5,656 bases of DNA, taken from NCBI GenBank assembly GCA_009926815.1, contig RFOC01000137.1:1-5656 (forward strand). The letters are read 5' to 3'. A program made the position numbers and the translations under genes. The notes below the pieces were generated by a model. The model was given only the letters and a program-made list of their open reading frames with translations, had not been told where the DNA came from and did no database searches. Position 1 is the first letter of the stretch. Each line of letters starts with the position of its first letter. This document shows positions 5,639 to 5,656 of this stretch, piece after piece. Source of the DNA: Planctomycetota bacterium. GTDB lineage: Bacteria > Planctomycetota > Phycisphaerae > Phycisphaerales > SM1A02.

Positions 5639-5656
5639 CCCGGCCGATCGGCCGGG
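5639..5656. terminator. Perfect 18-base palindrome at the window edge, probable terminator stem
   Basis: Positions 5639-5656 read CCCGGCCGATCGGCCGGG, an exact palindrome that folds into a 7-bp G/C stem with a GATC loop. It is preceded by the A-rich ACAAGAAGGG; the GGG at 5636-5638 could extend the stem if CCC follows. The A-rich left flank suggests a T-rich right flank just beyond the window, the form of a bidirectional intrinsic terminator. The decisive flank is not visible. Confidence 0.5.

Overview
The window is a GC-rich piece of bacterial chromosome. Hand counts give roughly 68-72% GC in sampled rows of the upp and pilin genes and about 57% in the adenosyltransferase gene. Two adjacent, large, cysteine-containing proteins with a type IV prepilin N-terminus (GFTIIELLVVV, then PAIGKAR) and no visible secretion machinery suggest the Planctomycetota, most likely a Phycisphaerae-type lineage. 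A DUF1579-like protein and a solitary DPPF-type DNA methyltransferase fit that reading. The taxonomic call is inference from protein style, not from a marker gene.

Layout, left to right. Positions 2-640 (+) hold the 3' part of a DUF1579-like gene whose C-terminus is a Gly/Pro-rich linker followed by a predicted coiled coil. Positions 687-1340 (+) encode uracil phosphoribosyltransferase (upp), starting at GTG. A beta-class DNA methyltransferase (1341-2360, +) begins on the base after the upp stop codon. Facing it is a PduO-type ATP:cob(I)alamin adenosyltransferase (2377-2946, -), with only 16 bases between the two stop codons. Each of these convergent genes carries a hairpin in its last codons.

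A 266-base divergent intergenic region (2947-3212) holds a structured leader and a clear Shine-Dalgarno sequence. It is followed by two tandem paralogous prepilin-like genes (3213-4355 and 4393-5583, +) separated by 37 bases. Downstream of the second are two strong inverted repeats, the last ending exactly at the window edge; they probably terminate the pilin operon.

The genes fall into three functional groups: pyrimidine salvage plus DNA methylation (a tightly coupled pair), B12 cofactor maturation (a lone, lower-GC gene), and envelope or pseudopilus-like surface proteins (a tandem pair). I see no CRISPR array, tRNA, rRNA, insertion sequence or recognised defence island. The most unusual material is the pair of large divergent pilin-like proteins with a conserved C-terminal signature, and the solitary methyltransferase fused translationally to upp.
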